NCBI RefSeq assembly: GCF_036345995.1
Contig: NZ_CP107796.1
Location: 6,324,001 to 6,388,000, forward strand
Direction: 5' to 3'
Length of the DNA stretch: 64,000 nt
Source of the DNA: Streptomyces sp. NBC_00557
GTDB taxonomy: Bacteria > Actinomycetota > Actinomycetes > Streptomycetales > Streptomycetaceae
Positions within the stretch are counted from its first letter, which is position 1. Each line of letters begins with the position of its first letter. Shown here piece after piece: positions 12,096 through 20,215 of this stretch. The notes beneath the pieces were generated by a model, which made no database searches, was not told the DNA's origin, and saw only the letters and a list, made by a program, of their open reading frames with translations. The translations under genes were made by a program, and so were the position numbers.

Positions 12096-14396
12096 TCAGG
12101 CCACCGCGCTGAAGGTGTCCGCGAGGCGCCCGCGTGCCGAGCGGGCCGCGGGCAGCGCGGCCAGTCCCGCCGCCCCCAGCACGGCGGCCGCACCCAGCGC
12201 GAGCAGCAGTACGGGCGAGGGGGCCTGGGCGATACCGGCCCCGATCCCGCTGGAGCTGCCCTGGGCGTCGATCAGCCGGTGGCCCAGCGGCAGCCCCAGC
12301 GCCGTGGCGGCGATCGCCGCGGCCAGGGCCGTACAGCTCGTCGCCGTGACGGTGATCGCGGTGATCTGCCGTGGCGACATGCCGATCGCCTTCAGCGCCA
12401 GCACGTCCCGTTCGCCCTCGCGGATGCTGCCGCCGATGGCGGTGAGCAGCTCGACCAGCCCGATCAGGGCCAGCACGGCGATCAGTCCGGCGACGACGCC
12501 GCGCAGCGGGGACAGCCCGTCGGCCGGGTTCGTCACGGGGTGCACATCGAGGTGCCCCCGGCCGGACCGGGCGAGCGCGGCGGCCACGCTCTTCGCGTCG
12601 GCGCCGGGGCGCAGCCGCAGTTCCCAGAAGGCCGGGGTCAGCGCGGGGTCGTTCTCGCGCAGGGTGTCCAGGGAGGTGGTCACGACCCGGCCGGCGTTCT
12701 GCGGTTCGATGCTGCGGCCGACGATGTGCAGGATCTGCGGCCGGTCGCCCACCGTCATGCGCACCCAGTCGCCGACCCGCGCGTGCAGCAGGTCCAGCAG
12801 GCCCTGGCCGGCCACCGCCTCGTCCGGTCCGCGGGCCGCGCGGCCCGCGGCGAGGGCGTACGGGTAGGGCTCGGCGCGGGTGCCGACGCCGCGCAGCGCG
12901 ATGGTGCCGGTCTGGCCGGGGACCAGCGCGGCGACCTCGACTCCGGGATAGGCGGCGGCGACCCGGGGGTCGCCGGTCAGCACGGACCGCACCCCGGACG
13001 CGGTCAGGGCGCCGTCCGTGCGGACGGTGAGCGAGGTGGGCAGGCCCACGCGGTCGGGGCTGCTGTGGAAGCGGTCGATCGTGGTCCAGGCGCTGAGCGC
13101 CACCACGATCAGCAGCAGCGGCAGCGTCAGCCGGGCCACCGCGGCCAGCGACCGGCCGCGCCCCGCGAACGCCTTGTGGCAGCCGAGGACCAGGGCGGCC
13201 GGCAGCCGCAGACCGAGCGCCCGCCGGGCCACACCGGTCAGCCGACCGACGGCCGGCCCGGCGCGGCGCGGCACGGGAACCGGCGGTACCCGACCGGCCC
13301 GCCACGCCGCGAGACCCGTGGTCAGGCCGATGAACAGCACCGCGCTCACGGGCACCACGCACAGCGCCACCGTGTGCCCGGGCAGCCCCTGCCAGACGCC
13401 CACGGCGTCCCCGAGCCGGCCCGGGATCCGGCGGCCCAGGGTCTCGGCGAGCGCGGCCGCGGCGAGAGAGCCGAGCAGGGCGTACGCCAGGTGCTGGAGC
13501 AGGAAGATCCGCACCACCTGGCCGGGCGTGAAGCCGATCGCCTTCAGCACCGAGATGTCCCGCAGATGCCCCCGGATGCGGGTGGCGATCGCGCCGTGCA
13601 CGGCGAACCCGGCGGCGATCAGGGCACCCAGGCCGAACAGGCCGAGCACCTGGCCCAGCAGCCGGTCGTCGCCCTGGGCCGCCGAGCGCGCCTGCTGCCA
13701 GGTGGACACCTCGCCGACCGCGCCCGCCCCCAGCACGGTGACCGCCCGCTGCACCGCGTAGTCCGTGTCGGCCGGGTCGGCGAGCCGCAGGCCGATCACC
13801 TGGCCGCCGGGGGCGCGTACGGCGGACGGCAGCGCCCAGACCAGCCCCGGCTGCTCGCCCGGGCTGTAGCGGGGCTCGGCGCTGTCCGCGATGCCCTCCA
13901 CGGTCAGGGTGCGGGCCGTACCGGGCAGGGTGAGGGTGTCCCCGGGCTCGGCCAGCAGCGCGCGGGCCAGGCTGCTCTCCAGCACCACGCCGTCCGGTTC
14001 GGCCGGGTCCAGCCAGTGCCCGGAGGCGAGCAGCGGCCGCCCGACGGAAGGCAGCCGCGGAGTGCCGCGCAGCTCCACGGAGGCGCGGGCGCCGCGTACG
14101 GAGACGGTGGCGGACTCGGTGCGGTAGGGGCCGGCCACGGCCTGGACCCCGTCCAGCCGGGCCAGGGCGCCGGCGTCGGCGGACGGCACGGTGTGGATCC
14201 ACACGTGCGCCCCGCGGGCCTGGGTGAAGACCCGCTGCCAGGGATTGGTGGCGTACCCGAACAGGGCGGTGGCCAGCAGCAGCGAGGCGACGATCCCGGC
14301 GGTGGCCAGCATGAGGAACAGCGCCTCGCCCCGGTGCGTGCGCAGGTCGGAGTGCGCCCAGCGGAGGGCGGCCCGCACATCCCTGAGATCCGGCAC
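12096..14396 (-). CDS. ABC transporter permease with two FtsX domains
   Basis: 766 aa membrane protein of the MacB/LolC/FtsX type. The N-terminal helix (LFLMLATAGIVASLLLATALF) is followed by an extracytoplasmic domain (about 45-240), a first FtsX block near 245-365 (VLKAIGFTPGQVVRIF), a second extracytoplasmic domain, and a second FtsX block near 640-750 (VLALKAIGMSPRQITAITV). Such large duplicated permeases usually export or extract lipids, peptides or antibiotics rather than import. GTG start 2 nt after the ATPase gene stop, so the PadR-ATPase-permease genes form one operon. Confidence 0.88.
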   Translation of the reverse strand: MPDLRDVRAALRWAHSDLRTHRGEALFLMLATAGIVASLLLATALFGYATNPWQRVFTQARGAHVWIHTVPSADAGALARLDGVQAVAGPYRTESATVSVRGARASVELRGTPRLPSVGRPLLASGHWLDPAEPDGVVLESSLARALLAEPGDTLTLPGTARTLTVEGIADSAEPRYSPGEQPGLVWALPSAVRAPGGQVIGLRLADPADTDYAVQRAVTVLGAGAVGEVSTWQQARSAAQGDDRLLGQVLGLFGLGALIAAGFAVHGAIATRIRGHLRDISVLKAIGFTPGQVVRIFLLQHLAYALLGSLAAAALAETLGRRIPGRLGDAVGVWQGLPGHTVALCVVPVSAVLFIGLTTGLAAWRAGRVPPVPVPRRAGPAVGRLTGVARRALGLRLPAALVLGCHKAFAGRGRSLAAVARLTLPLLLIVVALSAWTTIDRFHSSPDRVGLPTSLTVRTDGALTASGVRSVLTGDPRVAAAYPGVEVAALVPGQTGTIALRGVGTRAEPYPYALAAGRAARGPDEAVAGQGLLDLLHARVGDWVRMTVGDRPQILHIVGRSIEPQNAGRVVTTSLDTLRENDPALTPAFWELRLRPGADAKSVAAALARSGRGHLDVHPVTNPADGLSPLRGVVAGLIAVLALIGLVELLTAIGGSIREGERDVLALKAIGMSPRQITAITVTATSCTALAAAIAATALGLPLGHRLIDAQGSSSGIGAGIAQAPSPVLLLALGAAAVLGAAGLAALPAARSARGRLADTFSAVA

Positions 14397-14398
14397 CG

Positions 14399-15151
14399 TC
14401 AGTCCCTCAGCTCCAGCACGCCCGAGATGCCCGGCCTGCGGGGCGCGGGCGCGCCGTCCAGCGGGGCGTCGTCGGCTATGCGGCCGTCGAAGAAGCTGAT
14501 CACGCGGTCGGCGGCGCTCGCGAGCCGGGCGTCGTGCGTGACGAGGACGATGGTCTGACCACGCCCGTGGAAGCGGGACAGCAGCCGCATCACCTCGCGC
14601 GTGCCCTTGCTGTCCAGGCTGCCGGCGGGCTCGTCGGCCAGCAGCAGCGCGGGATGGTTGACCAGGGCGCGGGCGAGCGCGACCCGCTGCTGCTCGCCGC
14701 CGGACAGCTCGCCCGGCATGCTGCGCTCCTTGCCCGCCAGCCCCAGCTCGGCCAGCAGCTCCTCGCGTTCGGCGCGCGCCTTCTTCGGCGGGACGCCGGC
14801 GAGCAGGGCGGGCAGCTCGACGTTGTCGGCGACGGACAGGTTCGACACCAGGTTGAAGAACTGGAACACGATCCCGATGGCCTTGCGGCGCTCCACCGCC
14901 CAGCGCGCCTCGCTGAAGGAGTCCGTGCAGCGCCCGTCCAGCCAGATGCTGCCCTCGTCCGGCCGCTGCAGCCCGCCGAGCAGATGCAGCAGCGTGGACT
15001 TGCCGGCGCCCGACGGGCCGGTGATCGCGACGAACTCGCCGCGCGCCACGGACAGGTCGACCCCGCGCACGGCGTGTGCGGGCGCGCCCTCGCCGTGGTG
15101 GGTCTTCACCAGGCCCTCGGCCCGCAGCACGGGAACCGTGTCCTCGCTCAT
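14399..15151 (-). CDS. ABC transporter ATPase (MacB/LolD type)
   Basis: 250 aa cytoplasmic ATPase that powers the neighbouring FtsX-type permease. Walker A is GPSGAGKST, the Q-loop is VFQFFNLVSNLS, the signature is LSGGEQQRVALARAL, Walker B is LLLADEPAGSLD and the switch His is in LVTHDARLA. These fit the MacB/LolD branch. I start at ATG 15151, whose ATGA overlaps the PadR stop; the longer in-frame start at 15169 adds only six residues inside padR. The start site and 4-nt overlap imply translational coupling to the regulator. Confidence 0.93.
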   Translation of the reverse strand: MSEDTVPVLRAEGLVKTHHGEGAPAHAVRGVDLSVARGEFVAITGPSGAGKSTLLHLLGGLQRPDEGSIWLDGRCTDSFSEARWAVERRKAIGIVFQFFNLVSNLSVADNVELPALLAGVPPKKARAEREELLAELGLAGKERSMPGELSGGEQQRVALARALVNHPALLLADEPAGSLDSKGTREVMRLLSRFHGRGQTIVLVTHDARLASAADRVISFFDGRIADDAPLDGAPAPRRPGISGVLELRD

Positions 15152-15654
15152 TCCAGTTCCTCCTGGCACCGCTCCAGCCAGTCGAGGTCGGCCTGCAGAT
15201 GCAGCATCGCGCCCTCGATGAGCAGGTGGGCGATGCGGTTGTCCCGGTTCTCGGCCGCGGCCAGTTTCGACAGGTTGCGCATGGTGTTGAGGTACTGGCG
15301 CCGCTGCTTGTTGATGAGGGCCATCTGGTCGGCGAGACCGGTCTGCGGGGCGAGGGCGAGCTTCATGAAGAACTCGTCCCGCACCCGCGGCTCGTCCTCG
15401 GTCTCCTCGAACCAGGCGTGCAGCGCCTCGCGCCCGGCGTCGGTGAGGTGGTAGACCTTCTTGTTGGGCCGGCTGGACTGCTCGACGTCCTCGCCCTCGA
15501 TCAGTCCCGACTTCTCGAGGCGGCCGAGGGTGACGTAGATCTGGCCGACGTTGGGCTGAGGGTACGCGGAGCCCAGCAGTTGCTCAAGGTCCTGCTTCAG
15601 CTCGTAGCCGTGGGCCGGGCCGCGGGCGAGGAGTGCCAGGAGGGGCAGGCGCAC
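15148..15654 (-). CDS. PadR-family transcriptional regulator
   Basis: 168 aa. Winged-helix regulator of the PadR type with a C-terminal dimerisation coil. The N-terminal wHTH spans about residues 1-75 and includes LARGPAHGYELKQDLEQ, VGQIYVTLGRLEKSGLIEG and the wing KKVYHLTDAGREAL. The rest (about 85-168) is helical. PadR genes placed upstream of FtsX-type ABC genes are commonly autoregulators of the exporter. A perfect inverted repeat, ATACCT-AAC-AGGTAT, lies 53 bp upstream in the divergent promoter region and is the obvious operator candidate. Confidence 0.93.
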   Translation of the reverse strand: MRLPLLALLARGPAHGYELKQDLEQLLGSAYPQPNVGQIYVTLGRLEKSGLIEGEDVEQSSRPNKKVYHLTDAGREALHAWFEETEDEPRVRDEFFMKLALAPQTGLADQMALINKQRRQYLNTMRNLSKLAAAENRDNRIAHLLIEGAMLHLQADLDWLERCQEELE

Positions 15655-15706
15655 GCGTGCTGTCCTCCTGTCCTCTCACAATGTGCTCCAGGCCCTAGTA
15701 TCGCCC

Positions 15707-15721
15707 ATACCTAACAGGTAT
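15707..15721. promoter_or_regulatory. Candidate PadR operator, ATACCTAACAGGTAT
   Basis: A perfect 6-bp inverted repeat with a 3-bp centre lies between padR (minus) and a solute-binding protein gene (plus). The ATAC...GTAT pattern resembles known PadR sites. TACCTAACA recurs at 17066-17082 (minus strand) and 17186-17194. Confidence 0.65.
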
Positions 15722-15782
15722 ACATGGCCCTGTCCCGGGCGAGGACGCCCGGAGCCGTGTGTACGTGTTCAGGGAGGAACCT

Positions 15783-17054
15783 ATGCGGTGGATACGCGCC
15801 GCCGGTAGGGGTCTCCTCGTACTCGCCGTGATCATGACGGGGTACGTCGCCTCCGGCGCCCATGCCGACGACGCGGGCGGCGACGGCCGCGGCCCGCTCA
15901 CCCTGGCCACCGCCGGGGACCTCACCGGCTATCTCGCCCCGCTGCTGCAGGGCTGGAACCGCACCCACCCCGGCGAGAAGGTCACCCTCGTCGAGCTGCC
16001 GGACTCCGCCGACGAGACCCACGCGCAGATGACCACCGATCTGCGCGGCGGCGACCGCGGCCGCTTCGACGTCCTCAACATCGACGTCAACTGGACCTCG
16101 GAGTTCGCGGCGGCCGGCTGGATCCGCCCGCTGCCGCGCGACCGCTTCCCGCTGCAGAGCTTCCTGCCGCCGGTCGTGGACACGGCCACCTACGACGGCC
16201 GCCTGTATGCGGTCCCGTATGTCACGAATGCCGGACTCCTCCTGTATCGCAAGGACATCCTCGCCAAGGAGGGCGTGCCCCCGCCGCGCACCTGGGCCGA
16301 GCTGGAGCACGACGCGAAGACCATCGCGCCCAAGTACGGACTCGACGGCTACGCGGGCCAGTTCCTGCCCTACGAGGGCCTCACCGTGAACGCGGCCGAG
16401 GCCGTCTACTCGGCGGGCGGCACCATCCTGGGCGGCGAGGGGACACGGGTCACCGTCGACTCCTCCGCCGCCCGCGAGGGTATCGGCTTCCTCGCCCGCG
16501 GCGTGCGCGAGGGCTGGATACCGAAGGCGGCGCTGACGTACAAGGAGGAGGAGTCCAAGCAGGCCTTCCAGGACGGCAGGCTGCTCTTCCTGCGCAACTG
16601 GCCCTACGCCTACGCCCTTGCCTCCGCCAGGGGCTCCAAGGTCGCCGGGAGGATCGGCGCCGTGCCGATCCCCGGACCCGACGGGCCGGGCACCAGCGTG
16701 CTCGGCGGCTCCGACCTCGCCGTCAACTCCCACACCCGGCACCCCGACTCGGCCGCGCGCCTGATCGCCTATCTCACCAGCGCGCCCGTCCAGCGCCAGG
16801 TGCTCACCCGGGGTTCGCTGCCGCCCGTGCGCGCCGCGCTCTACGAAGACCCGGCCCTGATCCGGCGCTTCCCCTACCTGCCGACGCTGCGCACCGCCGT
16901 GCTCACCGCCCGCACGCGCCCCAAGAGCCCGCACTACGACCAGGTCAGCCTGGTGGTGCAGGCGGTGATGCAGGACGCGCTCACCGGGCGCGAGACGCCC
17001 GGGCAGGCCGTGCGCCGGCTGGCGCGCGAGCTCGACGCGATCGCCCGTCGCTGA
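15783..17054 (+). CDS. Extracellular solute-binding protein, family 1, not lipidated
   Basis: 423 aa. Periplasmic-binding-protein fold for a sugar-type ABC importer. A Sec signal peptide (LLVLAVIMTGYVASGAHA, cleavage near 28) lacks a lipobox cysteine, so the product should be released rather than anchored. This is unusual for a Streptomyces binding protein. The body matches family 1 binding proteins (FDVLNIDVNWTSEFAAAGWIRPL, VPYVTNAGLLLYRKDIL, GGSDLAVNSHTRHPDSAARLIAYL). No permease or ATPase gene accompanies it. ATG 15783 has AGGGAGGAA in front. It shares the divergent promoter region with padR. Confidence 0.85.
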   Translation: MRWIRAAGRGLLVLAVIMTGYVASGAHADDAGGDGRGPLTLATAGDLTGYLAPLLQGWNRTHPGEKVTLVELPDSADETHAQMTTDLRGGDRGRFDVLNIDVNWTSEFAAAGWIRPLPRDRFPLQSFLPPVVDTATYDGRLYAVPYVTNAGLLLYRKDILAKEGVPPPRTWAELEHDAKTIAPKYGLDGYAGQFLPYEGLTVNAAEAVYSAGGTILGGEGTRVTVDSSAAREGIGFLARGVREGWIPKAALTYKEEESKQAFQDGRLLFLRNWPYAYALASARGSKVAGRIGAVPIPGPDGPGTSVLGGSDLAVNSHTRHPDSAARLIAYLTSAPVQRQVLTRGSLPPVRAALYEDPALIRRFPYLPTLRTAVLTARTRPKSPHYDQVSLVVQAVMQDALTGRETPGQAVRRLARELDAIARR

Positions 17055-17065
17055 CCCCGCTGCTA

Positions 17066-17082
17066 GTTACTTGTTAGGTAAC
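17066..17082. promoter_or_regulatory. Inverted repeat GTTAC-N7-GTAAC with TACCTAACA core
   Basis: On the minus strand this reads GTTACCTAACAAGTAAC and shares TACCTAACA with the padR site. It lies 12 nt after the solute-binding protein stop and 169 nt before the glucosidase start, so it could be an upstream operator of the sugar operon. Confidence 0.5.
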
Positions 17083-17164
17083 GCCCGGATCTCATCTCGG
17101 TTCATGATGCCCCATTAAGTCCGGAATTGTTCCCTCAACTCTCCAGTAGCTTCCGTTCTTTTCG

Positions 17165-17203
17165 TTGACACCCTCGCGACACGGCTACCTAACATGCATG
17201 CAT
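17165..17203 (+). promoter_or_regulatory. Candidate promoter and operator of the alpha-glucoside operon
   Basis: A perfect TTGACA (17165-17170) is followed 19 nt later by TAACAT (17190-17195), about 50 nt before the glucosidase start. The -10 region overlaps the third TACCTAACA copy (17186-17194) and a perfect 10-bp palindrome ATGCATGCAT (17194-17203), so a regulator bound there would block transcription. Confidence 0.55.
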
Positions 17204-17250
17204 AACCGCTGCCCTTCGCAGCTGGCCCTTCGGAAAGACAGGCACAAGGG

Positions 17251-18858
17251 TTGAACAGGCATCATTGGTGGCGTGACGCGGTGATCTACCAGGTCTACGT
17301 CCGCAGCTTCCTCGACAGCACCGGCGACGGCGTCGGCGATCTGGCCGGAGTCCGGGCCGGACTGCCGTACCTGAAGAAACTCGGCGTCGACGGCATCTGG
17401 CTGAGCCCGTTCTACCCCTCGCCGCAGCACGACCACGGTTACGACGTGGCCGACTACTGCGACGTCGACCCGCTCTTCGGCGACCTCGCCGAGTTCGACC
17501 TGCTGATGGCGGCGGCCCGGCGGCTCGGCATCAAGGTGCTCCTCGACATCGTCCCGAACCACTGCTCCAGCGAGCACCCCTGGTTCCGCGAGGCACTGCA
17601 GAGCGCCCCCGGCAGCCCGGCCCGCGCCCGCTTCCACTTCGCCGACGGGCGCGGACCCGACGGCGCCGAACCGCCCAACAACTGGCACGCCATGTTCGGC
17701 GGCCCCGCTTGGACCCGGGTCGGTGACGGCCAGTGGTACCTGCACATGTTCACGCCCGAGCAGCCCGACTGGAACTGGCGCAACCCCGAGGTCGCCGACG
17801 AGTTCGACCGCGTCCTGCGGTTCTGGCTCGACCGGGGCGTGGACGGCTTCCGCATCGATGTGGCCGCCGGACTGTTCAAGCACCCCGAACTGCCCGACTC
17901 CGACGACCCGGAGGCCGACGCCCGCACCCGTGACTCGGTCAACCCGCTCGCCTGGAACCAGCCCGAGGTGCACGGCGTGTGGCGCCGCTGGCGCGCCCTG
18001 TGCGAGGAGTACACCGCACGCGACGGCCGCGAACGCCTCCTCGTCGGCGAGGTCTCCGTCCCCACCGCCCGCGAACACGCGCTGTACGTCCGCCCGGACG
18101 AACTCCACCAGGCCTTCTTCTTCGACCTGCTCGGCGCCCCCTGGGACGCCGACGCCTTCCGCAAGGTCATCTCCGAGGCCATGCAGGACATCGCCGGCAC
18201 CGGCTCGACGGTCACCTGGGTCCTCAACAACCACGACCAGGTCCGCACCGTCACCCGCTACGGCGAACCCGCCCCCGAGGGCAGCGGCCTCGGCGCCGCC
18301 CGCGCCCGCGCCGCCGCACTGCTGATGCTGGCGCTGCCCGGCGCCGCGTACATCTACCAGGGCGAGGAACTGGGCCTGCCCGAGGTCGTCGACCTGCCCG
18401 ACGACGTCCTCACCGACCCGATCTTCCGCCGCACCGGCAGCCGCGCCCGGATCCGCGACGGCTGCCGGGTGCCGCTGCCCTGGTCCGGCCAGGCCTCCCC
18501 GTTCGGCTTCACCTCCGGAGTCGAGGGGGTCAAGCCCTGGCTGCCGCAGCCGGACTACTTCGCCGAGTACGCCACCGACCGCGCCCTCGCCGACACCCGC
18601 TCCTTCTGGCACCTGTACCGCGACGGCCTGCAGCTCAGGCGCTCCCTGCCGCAGTTGGGCGAGGGCACGCTGACCTGGCTCGACTCCCAGCCCGGCGTTC
18701 TCGCCTTCACCCGCGGCGACGGCCTGGTCTGCGCCGTCAACTTCGGCACGGCCCCCGTGCCCGCCCCCGTCTCCGGCGCTCCCCTGCTCTCCAGCGGCTC
18801 CTGCCCGGCCGGCGTCCTGCCGGGCGCCACGGCCGCCTGGTGGCTCAGCGACCTGTGA
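17251..18858 (+). CDS. GH13 alpha-glucosidase, cytoplasmic
   Basis: 535 aa. Glycoside hydrolase family 13 (alpha-amylase clan), oligo-1,6-glucosidase/alpha-glucosidase group. It should release glucose from imported maltose-type or isomaltose-type sugars. The (beta/alpha)8 barrel motifs are all present: LLDIVPNHCS, GFRIDVAAGL with nucleophile Asp203, LLVGEVSV with acid/base Glu267, and VLNNHDQVR with Asp329. No signal peptide is visible, so it acts on sugars brought in by the transporter encoded just downstream. The start is TTG 17251 with a weak GGAAAG site. It is the first gene of an operon with a binding protein and two permeases. Confidence 0.92.
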   Translation: MNRHHWWRDAVIYQVYVRSFLDSTGDGVGDLAGVRAGLPYLKKLGVDGIWLSPFYPSPQHDHGYDVADYCDVDPLFGDLAEFDLLMAAARRLGIKVLLDIVPNHCSSEHPWFREALQSAPGSPARARFHFADGRGPDGAEPPNNWHAMFGGPAWTRVGDGQWYLHMFTPEQPDWNWRNPEVADEFDRVLRFWLDRGVDGFRIDVAAGLFKHPELPDSDDPEADARTRDSVNPLAWNQPEVHGVWRRWRALCEEYTARDGRERLLVGEVSVPTAREHALYVRPDELHQAFFFDLLGAPWDADAFRKVISEAMQDIAGTGSTVTWVLNNHDQVRTVTRYGEPAPEGSGLGAARARAAALLMLALPGAAYIYQGEELGLPEVVDLPDDVLTDPIFRRTGSRARIRDGCRVPLPWSGQASPFGFTSGVEGVKPWLPQPDYFAEYATDRALADTRSFWHLYRDGLQLRRSLPQLGEGTLTWLDSQPGVLAFTRGDGLVCAVNFGTAPVPAPVSGAPLLSSGSCPAGVLPGATAAWWLSDL

Positions 18859-18887
18859 TCAACCACCTCTCGAAAAGGACATCGACG

Positions 18888-20213
18888 ATGATGCGACGCC
18901 GTACCACCCTGCTCACCGGCTGCACAGCCCTCGCCCTCGCCCTCGGCGCCACCGCCTGCGGCGGCGGGCCGGTCTCCGCCGGCGGCGGCGACAAGGCGCT
19001 CAGCGGCCAGACCGTCACCGTGGCCGGCGTCTGGACCGGCAGCGAGCAGAAGAACTTCCAGAAGGTGCTGGACGCGTTCACCGCGAAGACCGGCGCCAAG
19101 ACCCAGTTCATCTCCACCGGCGACAACGTCTCCACGGTCGTCGGCAGCAAGATCGAGGGCGGCAACGCACCCGACGTCGTGATGGTCCCGCAGGTCGGCG
19201 TCCTGCAGCAGTTCGCGAAGAAGGGCTGGCTCAAGCCCCTGTCCGCCACCGCCCAGCAGACGATCACCGCCGACTACGCGCCGGTGTGGAAGAAGTACGG
19301 CAGCGTCGACGGCACCGTCTACGGCCTGTACTTCAAGGCCGCCCACAAGTCCACCGTCTGGTACAGCCCCGACGCGCTCGCCCAGGCCGGGGTCAAGCCG
19401 CCGAAGACGTACGACGAGATGCTCAAGGACGGGCACACCGTCTCCGACTCCGGGCTCGCCGCCTTCGCCATCGGCGGCGAGGACGGCTGGACCCTCACCG
19501 ACTGGTTCGAGAACATCTACCTCTCCCAGGCCGGACCCGAGAAGTACGACGCGCTCGCCGCGCACAAGCTCAAGTGGACGGACGCGTCGGTCGTCAAGGC
19601 GCTCACCACGCTCGGCAAGCTGTTCAAGGACAAGCAGCTGATCGCGGGCGGCCAGAAGGAGGCGCTGAACACCGACTTCCCCGGCTCGGTGGAGAAGGTG
19701 TTCGGTCCCAAGCCCGAGGCCGGCATGGTCTACGAGGGCGACTTCGTGGGCGGAGTCGCGCACGACCAGTTCGGCAAGACCATCGGCAAGGACGCGAACT
19801 TCTTCCCGTTCCCGGCGGTCGACGGCGGCACGGCGCCGGTCGTCAGCGGCGGTGACGCTGCGGTCGTCCTCAAGGACGGCAAGAACAGCAAGGCCGGCAT
19901 GAAGCTCCTGGAGTACCTGGCCACTCCCGAGGCCGCGGCCGTCTGGGCCAAGGCGGGCGGCTTCCTGTCCCCGAACAAGAAGCTCGACCCGGCCTCCTAC
20001 GGCGACGACGTCACCCGCGCCACCGCCAAGTCCCTGATCGACGCGGGCGACTCGGTCCGCTTCGACATGTCCGACCAGGCGCCGGCGGCCTTCGGCGGCA
20101 CCAAGGGCGCAGGGGAGTGGAAGCTGCTCCAGGACTTCCTGCGCGACCCGTCCGACCCCAAGGGCACGGCGGCGAAGCTGGAGTCGGCCGCGGCGAAGGC
20201 CTACCAGGACTGA
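18888..20213 (+). CDS. Sugar ABC transporter substrate-binding lipoprotein
   Basis: 441 aa. Family 1 solute-binding protein, probably for alpha-glucosides given its neighbours. The signal peptide runs to LGATACGGG with Cys24 as the lipid anchor, followed by a Gly/Ser linker. The binding fold is recognised by DKALSGQTVTVAGVWTGSEQ, APDVVMVPQVGVLQQFAKKGWL, FKAAHKSTVWYSPDAL and ATPEAAAVWAKAGGFLSPNK. The overall type resembles AglE-like binding proteins. ATG 18888 has AAGGAC 7 nt upstream. The stop is 2 nt before the first permease gene. Confidence 0.92.
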   Translation: MMRRRTTLLTGCTALALALGATACGGGPVSAGGGDKALSGQTVTVAGVWTGSEQKNFQKVLDAFTAKTGAKTQFISTGDNVSTVVGSKIEGGNAPDVVMVPQVGVLQQFAKKGWLKPLSATAQQTITADYAPVWKKYGSVDGTVYGLYFKAAHKSTVWYSPDALAQAGVKPPKTYDEMLKDGHTVSDSGLAAFAIGGEDGWTLTDWFENIYLSQAGPEKYDALAAHKLKWTDASVVKALTTLGKLFKDKQLIAGGQKEALNTDFPGSVEKVFGPKPEAGMVYEGDFVGGVAHDQFGKTIGKDANFFPFPAVDGGTAPVVSGGDAAVVLKDGKNSKAGMKLLEYLATPEAAAVWAKAGGFLSPNKKLDPASYGDDVTRATAKSLIDAGDSVRFDMSDQAPAAFGGTKGAGEWKLLQDFLRDPSDPKGTAAKLESAAAKAYQD

Positions 20214-20215
20214 CC

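Noticed and set aside
12279..14558. 759-codon plus-strand frame opposite the FtsX permease
   Set aside because: Fully antisense to a well-supported membrane protein; Gly/Arg/Gln-rich product without structure.
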